Origin: Cytophagales bacterium
GTDB lineage: Bacteria > Bacteroidota > Bacteroidia > Cytophagales > Cyclobacteriaceae
Length of the DNA: 13,267 bases
Direction of reading: 5' to 3'
Assembly: GCA_003500135.1 (NCBI GenBank)
Contig: DNTA01000299.1
Span: forward strand, 1 to 13,267
Positions within the stretch are counted from its first letter, which is position 1. The number at the start of each line of letters is the position of its first letter. A program made the translations under genes and the position numbers. Positions 1 through 6,633 of the stretch are shown one piece after another. A model generated the notes under the pieces. It was not told where the DNA came from and did no database searches. It worked only from the letters and a program-made list of their open reading frames with translations.

Positions 1-30
1 TTTGACCGAGGAAAACAGGAGATTATTTGA
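1..30 (+). CDS. C-terminal end of a truncated upstream ORF
   Basis: Frame 1 is open from the window edge and reads FDRGKQEII before a TGA at 28-30. That stop overlaps the ATG of the next gene in a TGATG arrangement, which is typical of translationally coupled gene pairs. Only nine residues are visible, so no family can be named. Frame 2 is also open, to a stop at 38-40, so the reading frame is a choice based on the stop/start overlap and is uncertain. Confidence 0.4.
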   Translation, partial: FDRGKQEII

Positions 31-356
31 TGGATTTTGAAGAAGGAGTAAACTTGCTGATAAATTCTAATCTTGAAGGGCAAAATGTTTGTTGCATTTT
101 TTTTAATGAGGTCAATAGTTATCTCAAATATTATTTCAGTGGCTCGAGTTATAGAATCAATGATCTGCCGAAAGATAAACATATCACCATATTACTATAT
201 AATATTGAAGAAGGATTTTACTCTGATAGATTTTACTCTGATATAAAAGAAATAAAATTAAAAGAAGATTTACAATTGAATTTCAATTTAGAAGATACAA
301 AATCTTTTGACGAAATAATGGTTGAAATAAAAAACAGATTCGATAAACCAATGTAA
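30..356 (+). CDS. Small unknown protein, possibly immunity-type
   Basis: This encodes a 108-residue soluble protein that I do not recognise. It has no signal peptide or membrane segment, is rich in Asp/Glu, Asn, Ile, Phe and Tyr, and has an acidic central and C-terminal part. The ATG at 30 is preferred over the TTG at 27 because it forms a TGATG overlap with the upstream frame and has a good AGGAG at 17-21, eight bases upstream. Such strong Shine-Dalgarno sites are uncommon in Bacteroidota. Codons are much more A/T-rich than in the genes after 581. A perfect 15-bp tandem duplication gives the repeated residues FYSD within the gene. Small, acidic, AT-rich genes coupled to the end of a larger gene are often immunity proteins of polymorphic toxins. 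That role is inference from layout alone, because the upstream partner lies outside the window. Confidence 0.65.
   Translation: MDFEEGVNLLINSNLEGQNVCCIFFNEVNSYLKYYFSGSSYRINDLPKDKHITILLYNIEEGFYSDRFYSDIKEIKLKEDLQLNFNLEDTKSFDEIMVEIKNRFDKPM
214..243 (+). repeat. Perfect 15-bp tandem duplication
   Basis: The unit GATTTTACTCTGATA occurs twice back to back, at 214-228 and 229-243, without a mismatch. Fifteen is a multiple of three, so the frame of the small gene at 30-356 is kept and FYSD is encoded twice, separated by Arg. The identical third-codon positions suggest a recent slippage event. Confidence 0.9.
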
Positions 357-530
357 AAAATAATCCGAAAAGGTATCTAGAAGCTAGGCGATCCAGGCAA
401 CCTTACCCATAATCGGAGTTTTCATTGAAAAAAGTCCGAACACCTTATTCTTTTGGCGGAAGTGATACCATGGTCGGATACTTTAGTCCTGGGGGAAAAA
501 TCAAAGGCCGCTAAAATCATCTGGAAACAA
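357..530. other. Unassigned intergenic stretch, no intact gene
   Basis: All six frames are broken by stops. The longest open pieces are about 30 codons: a plus-strand run ending at 508 (including SFGGSDTMVGYFSPGGK), a shifted plus-strand run ending near 465, and a minus-strand run of similar size. Base composition is less A/T-rich than in the adjacent gene at 30-356 and resembles coding DNA. It may be a decayed gene or mobile-element remnant, but nothing in it is recognisable, and it could be a plain spacer. Confidence 0.4.
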
Positions 531-559
531 AAAAACCCGGACAGTTAAACCGGGTTTTT
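531..559. terminator. Bidirectional intrinsic terminator
   Basis: A perfect 10-bp inverted repeat has arms at 531-540 (AAAAACCCGG) and 550-559 (CCGGGTTTTT) around a 9-base loop. The core is a G/C-rich CCCGG/CCGGG stem, flanked by A-rich sequence on the left and a T run on the right. It can therefore end transcription from either side. It lies 21 bases past the stop of the minus-strand S41 protease and downstream of the plus-strand small gene. Confidence 0.9.
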
Positions 560-580
560 TTAAAAAATAATGTCTTTTTG

Positions 581-2209
581 TTAGTAATTTTCTGCTAACG
601 TTTCTGCGCGATCAAACAATGTCAATGCTTTCTGAAGTATTTCATTGTATTCATTGATGATCGGATAGAATCCGTCATTTTCCCAAACGCTTCTGGCAAT
701 CTGCGCCTTTACCAGTGTTTTGATCAATCCTTCTGATCTCTGATAACCTTCCTCATCAAATTCAACGCCTTCCCTTTCACCAATTTCAATGATCTTATCC
801 ATCATTTTTTGCGTGATCGCAAAATCTTCTTTGAAGTCGGAAAAGTCCATGGCTTCCAACCTGTCCTGATGTTTTTCATAGTAATTCAGCACGTATTCCC
901 TAATGGCATTGCTGTCGCGCAGCTTGATAAAATACATCGAAGAGTAGCTTGTATCCAAAGGCACGAATATATCCGGCATTATTCCGCCACCGCCATAAAC
1001 AGTTCGCCCGTGTGTGGTGGTGTATTCCAAGGAATCATTTATCTCGATGCTGTCTTTATTGAAAAACTCGCCATGCATATTTCTGTTGGCCAGGTCTTTA
1101 TAGTAGTCTTCCACCCCGTTGTCATAAGGTTTTTGTATACAACGACCGCTTGGGGTATAGTATCTTGAGATTGTTAAGCGCAACTCAGATCCGTCATTTA
1201 GTTTTATTGGCGATTGCACTAATCCTTTTCCGAATGACCTTCGACCCACGATCAGGGCCCTGTCATTATCCTGTAAGGCGCCCGCCACAATTTCCGAACC
1301 TGAGGCACTACCTTCGTTGATCAGTACGATTACGGGGCCTTCTTCAAACATACCATCGCGGTAGGCGCTATATTCGGCATTGTATCGCGTCTCTTTTCCG
1401 TCCTGAGATACGATCATCACATTGCCGCCCAACAATTCATCTGCTATGTTCACTGCACGATCCATGTAACCACCCGGATTGCTTTGCAGGTCGAGCACAA
1501 GCTTTTTCATGCCTTTGCCTTTCAGCATCGCCAGCTTTTCCTGGAACTCATCATATGTGGTGGCTGAAAACCTGGATACCTTGATGTAACCGGTCTGATC
1601 GTCGATCATGTATCCGGTGTCCACCGAATATTGTGGTATTTTATCACGAACGATAGTAAACTGCAACAGTTCTTTTTGATTTCCCCGCTTGATACCGACT
1701 TTTACTTTTGTGCCCTTTTTACCTCTCAGGCGATCAATTACGCCTCGGTTGGTAATGCCAATGCCCGCTACATTTTCACCGTCTACGGTTATGATCTTAT
1801 CGCCCGAAAGCAATCCGACCTTTTCACTTGGCCCACCGGAAAGTGGCGCTACTACATATATGGTATCTCTGAATATATTAAACTCAATGCCTATCCCGTC
1901 AAATTCCCCCTGGAGTTCCTGATTGGAAAGCTCAGCCTCTTTTTTGGGGATATAAACCGTATGCGGATCAAGTTTTTCCAACATTTTGGTAATGGCCGTT
2001 TCGACCAGCTCTTCGCTATCCACCGGGTCGACATACGCTTTGTCGATGTAGGTCATTACCTCCCTAAATTTGTATAAGCTGGTAAAAAGATCTTCCTGGT
2101 TGGTGTCTTTTTGTGCCACTGTAGCTCCTATGAAGATGCCGGCAGCCAGACCTATTGATAAAATAAGTGGTATTCTGATTTGAAATCTCGTGTTCTTGAT
2201 CTTACTCAC
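581..2209 (-). CDS. S41 family C-terminal processing peptidase (CTP)
   Basis: This is a tail-specific serine protease that cleaves proteins at or near their C-termini in the periplasm. The 542-residue product starts with a short basic segment and a hydrophobic signal-anchor at about residues 11-31. A PDZ domain follows at about 95-180 (GIGIEF, then GLLSGDKIITVDG), then the S41 catalytic domain at about 190-370. The nucleophile is Ser303 in SASGSE and the general base is Lys328 in SFGKGLVQ; the 25-residue spacing matches the Ser/Lys dyad of E. coli Prc. A C-terminal helical region of about 150 residues follows. I chose the GTG at 2209 because translation then begins directly before the basic and hydrophobic leader. 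A TTG at 2239 would add ten residues, also in frame. The gene stands alone, diverges from the RIC-like gene, and ends at a strong terminator. The family assignment is secure; the substrate is unknown. Confidence 0.95.
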   Translation of the reverse strand: MSKIKNTRFQIRIPLILSIGLAAGIFIGATVAQKDTNQEDLFTSLYKFREVMTYIDKAYVDPVDSEELVETAITKMLEKLDPHTVYIPKKEAELSNQELQGEFDGIGIEFNIFRDTIYVVAPLSGGPSEKVGLLSGDKIITVDGENVAGIGITNRGVIDRLRGKKGTKVKVGIKRGNQKELLQFTIVRDKIPQYSVDTGYMIDDQTGYIKVSRFSATTYDEFQEKLAMLKGKGMKKLVLDLQSNPGGYMDRAVNIADELLGGNVMIVSQDGKETRYNAEYSAYRDGMFEEGPVIVLINEGSASGSEIVAGALQDNDRALIVGRRSFGKGLVQSPIKLNDGSELRLTISRYYTPSGRCIQKPYDNGVEDYYKDLANRNMHGEFFNKDSIEINDSLEYTTTHGRTVYGGGGIMPDIFVPLDTSYSSMYFIKLRDSNAIREYVLNYYEKHQDRLEAMDFSDFKEDFAITQKMMDKIIEIGEREGVEFDEEGYQRSEGLIKTLVKAQIARSVWENDGFYPIINEYNEILQKALTLFDRAETLAENY

Positions 2210-2254
2210 AATGATGCCTTTTTGTGTTAAATAACGCAATTTACTATTTAAAAT

Positions 2255-2336
2255 ATATTTCCATTATACCAATGGTAAAATTTGCTCCTTTAAACGACGC
2301 AGAATTTTACTAATGGTTCAAACATATTCCCATTAT
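2255..2336. repeat. Repeated CCATTA/TAATGG half-sites, possible operator
   Basis: ATATTTCCATTAT (2255-2267) recurs as ATATTCCCATTAT (2324-2336) with one mismatch in 13. The core CCATTA also appears in inverted form as AATGG at 2271-2275 and TAATGG at 2311-2316. The last pairs with CCATTA at 2330-2335 as a 6-bp inverted repeat with a 13-base spacer. Four half-sites in about 80 bases of a divergent promoter region suggest a regulator-binding site. In AT-rich DNA some of this could be chance. Confidence 0.35.
2319..2326 (-). promoter_or_regulatory. Candidate -7 box for the S41 protease gene
   Basis: On the minus strand the sequence is TATGTTTG, an exact match to the Bacteroidota housekeeping -7 consensus TAnnTTTG. 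It would start a transcript near 2312, leaving a leader of about 100 bases before the GTG at 2209. No clear TTTG-like -33 box is seen at the expected distance, so this rests on the -7 box and its position. Confidence 0.4.
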
Positions 2337-2342
2337 TAAACT

Positions 2343-2350
2343 TATATTTG
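2343..2350 (+). promoter_or_regulatory. Candidate -7 box for the RIC-like/ruvX genes
   Basis: TATATTTG matches TAnnTTTG exactly and lies 18 bases before the ATG at 2369, which would give a leader of only about a dozen bases. The expected -33 position overlaps the minus-strand -7 box at 2319-2326 and lacks a clear TTTG. The box also overlaps an in-frame TTG at 2348, one reason to reject that TTG as the start of the downstream gene. Confidence 0.45.
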
Positions 2351-2368
2351 TACATTGGGTTTTGTGAC

Positions 2369-3109
2369 ATGTTAACTCCACGTAGAAATATAGCTGAATT
2401 GGTTCGTGAGAATATATTGCTGGGCCAGCATTTGTTCTCACTTGGTATCAAATTACTTGACTATTCAAATTATACATTGGAAGAGGCCTGCAAAAAGCAC
2501 GGCCTGAATCCTGAAGTGGTGATCAATACGCTGGAAAGCGCCGTCCAAAATGATAAACACAGCATTGATGCTGAAATTTTACCTATCAGCGTAGTGGTGC
2601 GGTATCTTAAACACAAGCATTTTGAGTTTGTTAAAAAAAGGCTTCCCTTTGTACGATATCTCATCCACAATTTACGCGACGACCTATCCGTCGATTATGT
2701 AAGTGACCTCAAAATGGTATACCCTCTTTTTGAAGAGGATTTTATTCAACATATATATGAAGAGGAAGATACGGTATTCAGGCATATTTTGTTACTAAAC
2801 CGTTCGGTCAAAAACATGGTGAATATTTCCGAAATGTATTATTCATTTGAAAAATTTTCTTTGAGTTCATTCGTAAATAACCACCACAAGCACCCAAATG
2901 AAATGGAGGGCATTCGACAAATCACCCTGAATTTCAATTCATGTGAAGCCTACAGCCAGCAACTGCAATACACCTTAAAAGCGCTCAAGTCATTTTATGA
3001 AGAGCTGGAAGTACATGCCAATATTGAAGATAACATCCTCCTGCCCAGGGCCATAGAGCTCGAAAAGAAACAATTAGCTTTTATTAAAAAGACCATCAGA
3101 CAAAATTAA
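2369..3109 (+). CDS. Diverged RIC/YtfE-like hemerythrin-domain protein
   Basis: This 246-residue, mostly helical cytoplasmic protein resembles the RIC (repair of iron centres; YtfE/ScdA) family, which carries a di-iron site in a four-helix bundle and is linked to nitrosative and oxidative damage of Fe-S clusters. An N-terminal ScdA_N-like part (about 5-60) precedes a hemerythrin-like part (about 80-235). Likely metal ligands are His84 in KHKH, the HxxxE pair His128/Glu132, a His in HHKH (172-175), and the HxxxE pair His216/Glu220. The positions agree well with the E. coli YtfE ligands. The usual N-terminal Cys-Cys motif is missing: the aligned segment reads GIKLLDYSNY, and the nearest Cys is residue 41. 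The ATG at 2369 is chosen because a TTG at 2348 lies inside the promoter box. The stop overlaps the ruvX start by one base (TAATG), so the two are translationally coupled. The fold is likely; the exact role is inferred. Confidence 0.75.
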   Translation: MLTPRRNIAELVRENILLGQHLFSLGIKLLDYSNYTLEEACKKHGLNPEVVINTLESAVQNDKHSIDAEILPISVVVRYLKHKHFEFVKKRLPFVRYLIHNLRDDLSVDYVSDLKMVYPLFEEDFIQHIYEEEDTVFRHILLLNRSVKNMVNISEMYYSFEKFSLSSFVNNHHKHPNEMEGIRQITLNFNSCEAYSQQLQYTLKALKSFYEELEVHANIEDNILLPRAIELEKKQLAFIKKTIRQN

Positions 3110-3516
3110 TGGGCCGGCTGATCGGAATCGATTATGGTTTGAAACGAACAGGTATAGCTGTAAGCGATCCATTAAAACTCTTTGCATCACCACTAGAAAC
3201 TATCCCTTCCAACACCCTATACCAATATTTAGAACAATATATGAAAGCTGAAGAAGTGGATGGTATAGTGATTGGAATGCCTATTGATCTAAAAGGCCGG
3301 GATACTGATTCTACGAAATCGGTTCGTACAGTTATAAAAAACCTGAAAAAAAAATTCCCCAATACACCTGTGAATGAAGAGGATGAAAGGTTTACCTCTA
3401 AAATGGCCCTTGATGCCATGATTGAGGGCGGTAGCAAAAAGAAAGACCGTCAGGAAAAAGGAAATATCGACAAAATAAGCGCCAGCATAATATTGCAATC
3501 ATTTATGGACAAATAA
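3109..3516 (+). CDS. ruvX: RuvX/YqgF RNase H-fold nuclease
   Basis: The 135-residue product is the full usual length for YqgF/RuvX, a cytoplasmic RNase H-fold protein. It is named a putative Holliday junction resolvase and, in E. coli, is implicated in processing the 5' end of pre-16S rRNA. The N-terminal signature GIDYGLKRTGIAVSD supplies Asp8. The motif VIGMPIDLKG lies at 54-63, DERFTS gives Glu93, and NIDKISASIILQ gives Asp121. Together these form the expected acidic catalytic set. The ATG at 3109 overlaps the stop of the RIC-like gene. The assignment is secure; the cellular substrate is known only from the family. Confidence 0.95.
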   Translation: MGRLIGIDYGLKRTGIAVSDPLKLFASPLETIPSNTLYQYLEQYMKAEEVDGIVIGMPIDLKGRDTDSTKSVRTVIKNLKKKFPNTPVNEEDERFTSKMALDAMIEGGSKKKDRQEKGNIDKISASIILQSFMDK

Positions 3517-3570
3517 TACATATTTTGATTAATATATTTAAGTTTATTGTTCGAATATTTATATTTTTTC

Positions 3571-4206
3571 ATGAAGTTGAAAAACACAAACCAAATACTG
3601 CTGGGCGCCACTTTCATATATCTTGTTGCTGTGACCTTCAAACTCAACAATTGGCCCGGCGCCACTGAGCTATCTGTGCTTTCAGCCCCGATGGTCTCCT
3701 TCTTATTATTTCGTCACCACCGTATTTTTTTCAAACAGGAAAAAAACATCCTCCTCAGGCACTTCATGATGTACAGCAGTGCATTTATCTCATTTTTCAT
3801 TTTTCTTTCCCTGGCGGGGTTTACCAGCTTTATCAATATTTCTTACGATCTCATCCTTGCTTTTTCATGGACATCGTTAACTTTTCAAACTGTGGTTTAT
3901 TATGTATATTATTTGATCAGCACAAAAAATAAGGTTAAACGAATTGGATACTTTACTTTTTTCCTGATCGGACTGATCTATTTCATCCAAACCATGTTTG
4001 TGATGCATATAGGCGACTTCTCGCTATTTTCAACTGAATTTTGGGGAGCATTGATTTTTACATTGGTTTCATTCGCATTGCTTATTCCTGCAAGGCGCCA
4101 ATTTGCCTATTTGCAGTATCAGCCATCATTAATATTATTGATAGCGGGCCTGTTCATGCTCTCAGTTTTATTTATTTCCAAAAGCGCCTTCTCTCATTTC
4201 ATGTAA
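3571..4206 (+). CDS. Polytopic membrane protein with GldL-like WPGA motif
   Basis: This encodes a 211-residue inner-membrane protein of unknown function. Six or seven hydrophobic segments are visible, at about residues 8-25, 33-48, 68-87, 92-115, 124-145, 157-174 and 185-203. The N-terminus contains VTFKLNNWPGA (21-31), which resembles the FK-x-x-HWPGA segment at the start of GldL, the proton-driven gliding and secretion motor protein, and of small GldL-like membrane proteins. The rest does not resemble GldL, which has two membrane helices and a long cytoplasmic tail. The ATG at 3571 is preferred over a TTG at 3547 because the typical short basic N-terminus MKLKN follows it. It lies 54 bases after ruvX without an intervening terminator, so readthrough is possible. 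Confidence 0.75.
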   Translation: MKLKNTNQILLGATFIYLVAVTFKLNNWPGATELSVLSAPMVSFLLFRHHRIFFKQEKNILLRHFMMYSSAFISFFIFLSLAGFTSFINISYDLILAFSWTSLTFQTVVYYVYYLISTKNKVKRIGYFTFFLIGLIYFIQTMFVMHIGDFSLFSTEFWGALIFTLVSFALLIPARRQFAYLQYQPSLILLIAGLFMLSVLFISKSAFSHFM

Positions 4207-4259
4207 TTCACATTTCGTTGAAATCGGCCTAACAACATGTTTTTCTAATGATCAGTCGC

Positions 4260-4267
4260 TATATTTA
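4260..4267 (+). promoter_or_regulatory. Weak candidate -7 box before the secreted protein gene
   Basis: TATATTTA differs from TAnnTTTG only in the last base and lies 19 bases before the ATG at 4287, similar to the spacing seen before the RIC-like gene. No -33 box is evident. It may give the small secreted protein its own promoter within the 80-base gap. Confidence 0.25.
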
Positions 4268-4286
4268 GTTGTTTAACTCAGTAGAC

Positions 4287-4697
4287 ATGCGGATTTTTTG
4301 GTTGGCCCTATTTTTTATGATGAGTATCGGAGGTTTGTTGTCCTTTGGCCAAAGTACCGGAGAGGAAGAACCTGAAACCCAAAATACAAGAGTAAAAGCC
4401 CGGCCCGACCCCAGTAAACAAGGATCTAAAAACAAAAAAATTCGCTATATCGTCAAAAAAGACACTAAAGGATTCCTTCCCGGAAACAAATGCTACGAAG
4501 ACGCAACAAGAGATATGGGGTTGATGTATATTGCTCTGCCAAAAGGCCAGGCCATGTATAAAAACGAGTGGAACCGCAATATGCACAACCTGGGAGTAAA
4601 GCTTTGGTTGCTTTTTACACGGGGGCCTTTTTGGAAGCTCAAGGTTAACAAGATATACCGCGATTGCCGGTACCCATATGGTGATGCAACGGGTTGA
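4287..4697 (+). CDS. Small basic secreted protein, unknown function
   Basis: This encodes a 136-residue protein that I do not recognise. Residues 1-21 form a signal peptide ending in SFG, with likely cleavage before Gln22. A low-complexity polar linker follows at about 23-51, acidic first and then rich in Lys, Pro and Ser. The C-terminal part (about 52-136) is basic and aromatic with two cysteines, Cys69 and Cys127, that could pair in the periplasm. GPFWKLKVNKIYRDCRYPYG near the end is the most distinctive stretch. The ATG at 4287 is chosen over a TTG at 4269 because the signal peptide begins there. The gene ends exactly where the convergent BatA-type gene ends. Confidence 0.75.
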   Translation: MRIFWLALFFMMSIGGLLSFGQSTGEEEPETQNTRVKARPDPSKQGSKNKKIRYIVKKDTKGFLPGNKCYEDATRDMGLMYIALPKGQAMYKNEWNRNMHNLGVKLWLLFTRGPFWKLKVNKIYRDCRYPYGDATG

Positions 4698-5750
4698 TCA
4701 ATCCTGCAAAACATTCACCATGAAAGTAGATTTCAGTGCAAGCCAGATCAGGAAAAACAGCACAGCCCATCGCAGATAAACCGAATAGTAATCAGTCGTA
4801 TCTTTAAAGCGCGTTTCCTTAATTTCCGCTTTTTCGTACCTGTCGATTATTTTGAAGATTTCTTCGAGCGTCTGGTTATTTGAAGCCCTGAAAAAATCGC
4901 CATTCCCCAGTCGGGCAATCTCCCTGAGAGTAGTCTCATCGAGATTATTTTCGACATATCGCGTTTGACCAAAAGGCCCCACACTTACCGGAACTTTTCC
5001 TTCCCTGCCAATAGCAATGGTGTATATTTTGATATTGTAGGCACTCGCGAGCTTGGCTGAAGTGATAGGGTCAATATTTCCTGCCGTATTTTCACCATCA
5101 CTCAGCAAAATGACAACTTTCGATTTAGACTCCGACTCGTTCATACGGTTGGTAGCCACTGCCAGTGCACTACCAATGGCTGTTCCCCTGCTTTCAATTT
5201 TATCAAAATCAATATCATTGATAAATGTATTGAGCAGTTCGTAGTCGGTTGTAAGAGGTGAAAGAGAAAAGGCTTCGCCCGAGAAGATAACCAACCCAAT
5301 GCGATCCTGAAACCTTCCTTCAATAAAATCTTTGGCTACTTTCTTGGCTGCTTCCAGGCGGTTGGGCTTAAAATCCTGTAGCTGCATTGATTCAGAAATG
5401 TCAATGGCAAGCATAATGTCTATCCCTTCTGTCCATTGCTCTACCTTTTCATTGGTTTTTTGAGGTCGTGCCAGGGCAATGACAATTAAAGCAAACATAG
5501 CTGCAAAAAAAACGGGGGGAATAAACCGAAAGTAACTGCTCCAGTGGCTGGTCAACTCACTTTCGGGCAATGCGATGACGAGCTTTTGCTTTTTCCCCAA
5601 CAACCACAGCGCCCTTAAAATAATAAGCAGTGGGATCAATAAAAGCAGATAAAAGAAAATAGGATATTCCCATGAAAAGTTGCCAAAAGTAGCAGGCATA
5701 AACCACTTCAATGAAAACCAATGATCAGGACTTCCGAAATTATCTGTCAT
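4698..5750 (-). CDS. batA: BatA-type vWA domain protein
   Basis: The product is a 350-residue inner-membrane protein of the Bat (Bacteroides aerotolerance) family. Two N-terminal membrane helices lie at about 31-51 and 77-95, a von Willebrand factor A domain at about 109-305, and a C-terminal helix at about 324-345. The metal-ion-dependent adhesion site is complete: Asp117-x-Ser119-x-Ser121 (DISES), Thr190 in RGTAIGSAL, and Asp218 in LLSDGENTAG. These proteins are thought to form envelope complexes linked to stress tolerance. The ATG at 5750 overlaps the upstream gene by 11 bases. A TTG at 5765 would lengthen the overlap and is less likely. It is the third and last gene of this cluster here; the usual batB, batC and batD do not follow. 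Confidence 0.92.
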   Translation of the reverse strand: MTDNFGSPDHWFSLKWFMPATFGNFSWEYPIFFYLLLLIPLLIILRALWLLGKKQKLVIALPESELTSHWSSYFRFIPPVFFAAMFALIVIALARPQKTNEKVEQWTEGIDIMLAIDISESMQLQDFKPNRLEAAKKVAKDFIEGRFQDRIGLVIFSGEAFSLSPLTTDYELLNTFINDIDFDKIESRGTAIGSALAVATNRMNESESKSKVVILLSDGENTAGNIDPITSAKLASAYNIKIYTIAIGREGKVPVSVGPFGQTRYVENNLDETTLREIARLGNGDFFRASNNQTLEEIFKIIDRYEKAEIKETRFKDTTDYYSVYLRWAVLFFLIWLALKSTFMVNVLQD

Positions 5751-6633
5751 TTCTAATCGATTCAATTTTTTTCTCGAACTGCTTTGCTGAAAATTTCAAT
5801 AATACATCAAATTGTTCAAAAGGTACATTTAATGGATGATTGGCGTACAGGCTTCTATCAATATTCCGCAACACTTCTTTTATATCTTCTTCCGAATGCA
5901 ACTTTAAAATTTCTTTGGTAGTCAAGGTACTGTAAGGCACTTTTTGCAATTTCTCCAGATAGTGCTTCCATTCGGTAAGCAAGTGTTCCACTTGTTTTGT
6001 ATCACCGCGTTCTGCCAATTGATTCATGCGTACAAAGAAAGCTTTCGCAAATTTTCGATGTCGTTTTTTTAACCAATAAATCTGTATTTGCCGGGTAATC
6101 TGACGGCCGAAAACAAGGGCAACAATTATCGCAGTGACTACAAAAACACCTGCTATGATCAGCCAAAGAATCGTATTGAACTGAAGCTTAACCTCTTCAT
6201 ATGCCGTGTCGGCTTTTAGTTCTGTTTCCGGTCCAATTTCTTTTACATAGGATTTTAGAAATATGCTATCTACCCCAGAACTTAATGTGATGCTGTCATA
6301 TCCATCAATTTTGTAAACCTCCATATCCAGGGTTTGTACACTATCGATCTCAAATGTAGTGAGGTAGTAAACCACACTGTCGTAGCTCATGGCGCTGTCT
6401 GAAACAGTTGGAGCAAAAGTTTTTGACACCAGTTCAAAAGGAGAAAAATCAAAAGCGCTGTCAGGGAACAGCAGCGCCATATCGCTGGGGTATTTAGCCG
6501 TAAGTACATAAGGCGCCTCTGCACCAATTTTTATACTATCCGATAAAAACCGCCCTTCGATCTTAAGCTCTTGTGCACCTGCACGCGTCAGGCCAACAAA
6601 TATACATCCTATAATTACTACGAGTCTATGCAA
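5740..6633 (-). CDS. BatD-like exported single-span protein
   Basis: This 297-residue protein sits between DUF58 and BatA and probably belongs to their complex. Residues 1-20 form a signal peptide ending RAGA, with cleavage before Gln21. A beta-rich extracytoplasmic part follows (about 21-150) with repeated YDS/VDS-type segments. One membrane helix lies at about 153-175, then a basic, helical cytoplasmic tail of about 120 residues. This layout resembles BatD-type proteins, although the sequence is not clearly BatD. I chose the TTG at 6633, which overlaps the DUF58 stop by 8 bases and puts the signal peptide at the N-terminus. The first ATG, at 6699, would add 22 residues and overlap DUF58 by 74 bases. 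The start is uncertain; the gene is real. Confidence 0.8.
   Translation of the reverse strand: MHRLVVIIGCIFVGLTRAGAQELKIEGRFLSDSIKIGAEAPYVLTAKYPSDMALLFPDSAFDFSPFELVSKTFAPTVSDSAMSYDSVVYYLTTFEIDSVQTLDMEVYKIDGYDSITLSSGVDSIFLKSYVKEIGPETELKADTAYEEVKLQFNTILWLIIAGVFVVTAIIVALVFGRQITRQIQIYWLKKRHRKFAKAFFVRMNQLAERGDTKQVEHLLTEWKHYLEKLQKVPYSTLTTKEILKLHSEEDIKEVLRNIDRSLYANHPLNVPFEQFDVLLKFSAKQFEKKIESIRNDR

Noticed and set aside
809..1168. 119-codon plus-strand open frame opposite the 3' part of the protease gene
   Set aside because: It is antisense to conserved S41 sequence, and nothing in its translation is recognisable.
1631..2077. 148-codon plus-strand open frame within the S41 protease gene
   Set aside because: It is antisense to a gene with an intact PDZ and catalytic dyad, and its translation shows no recognisable domain.
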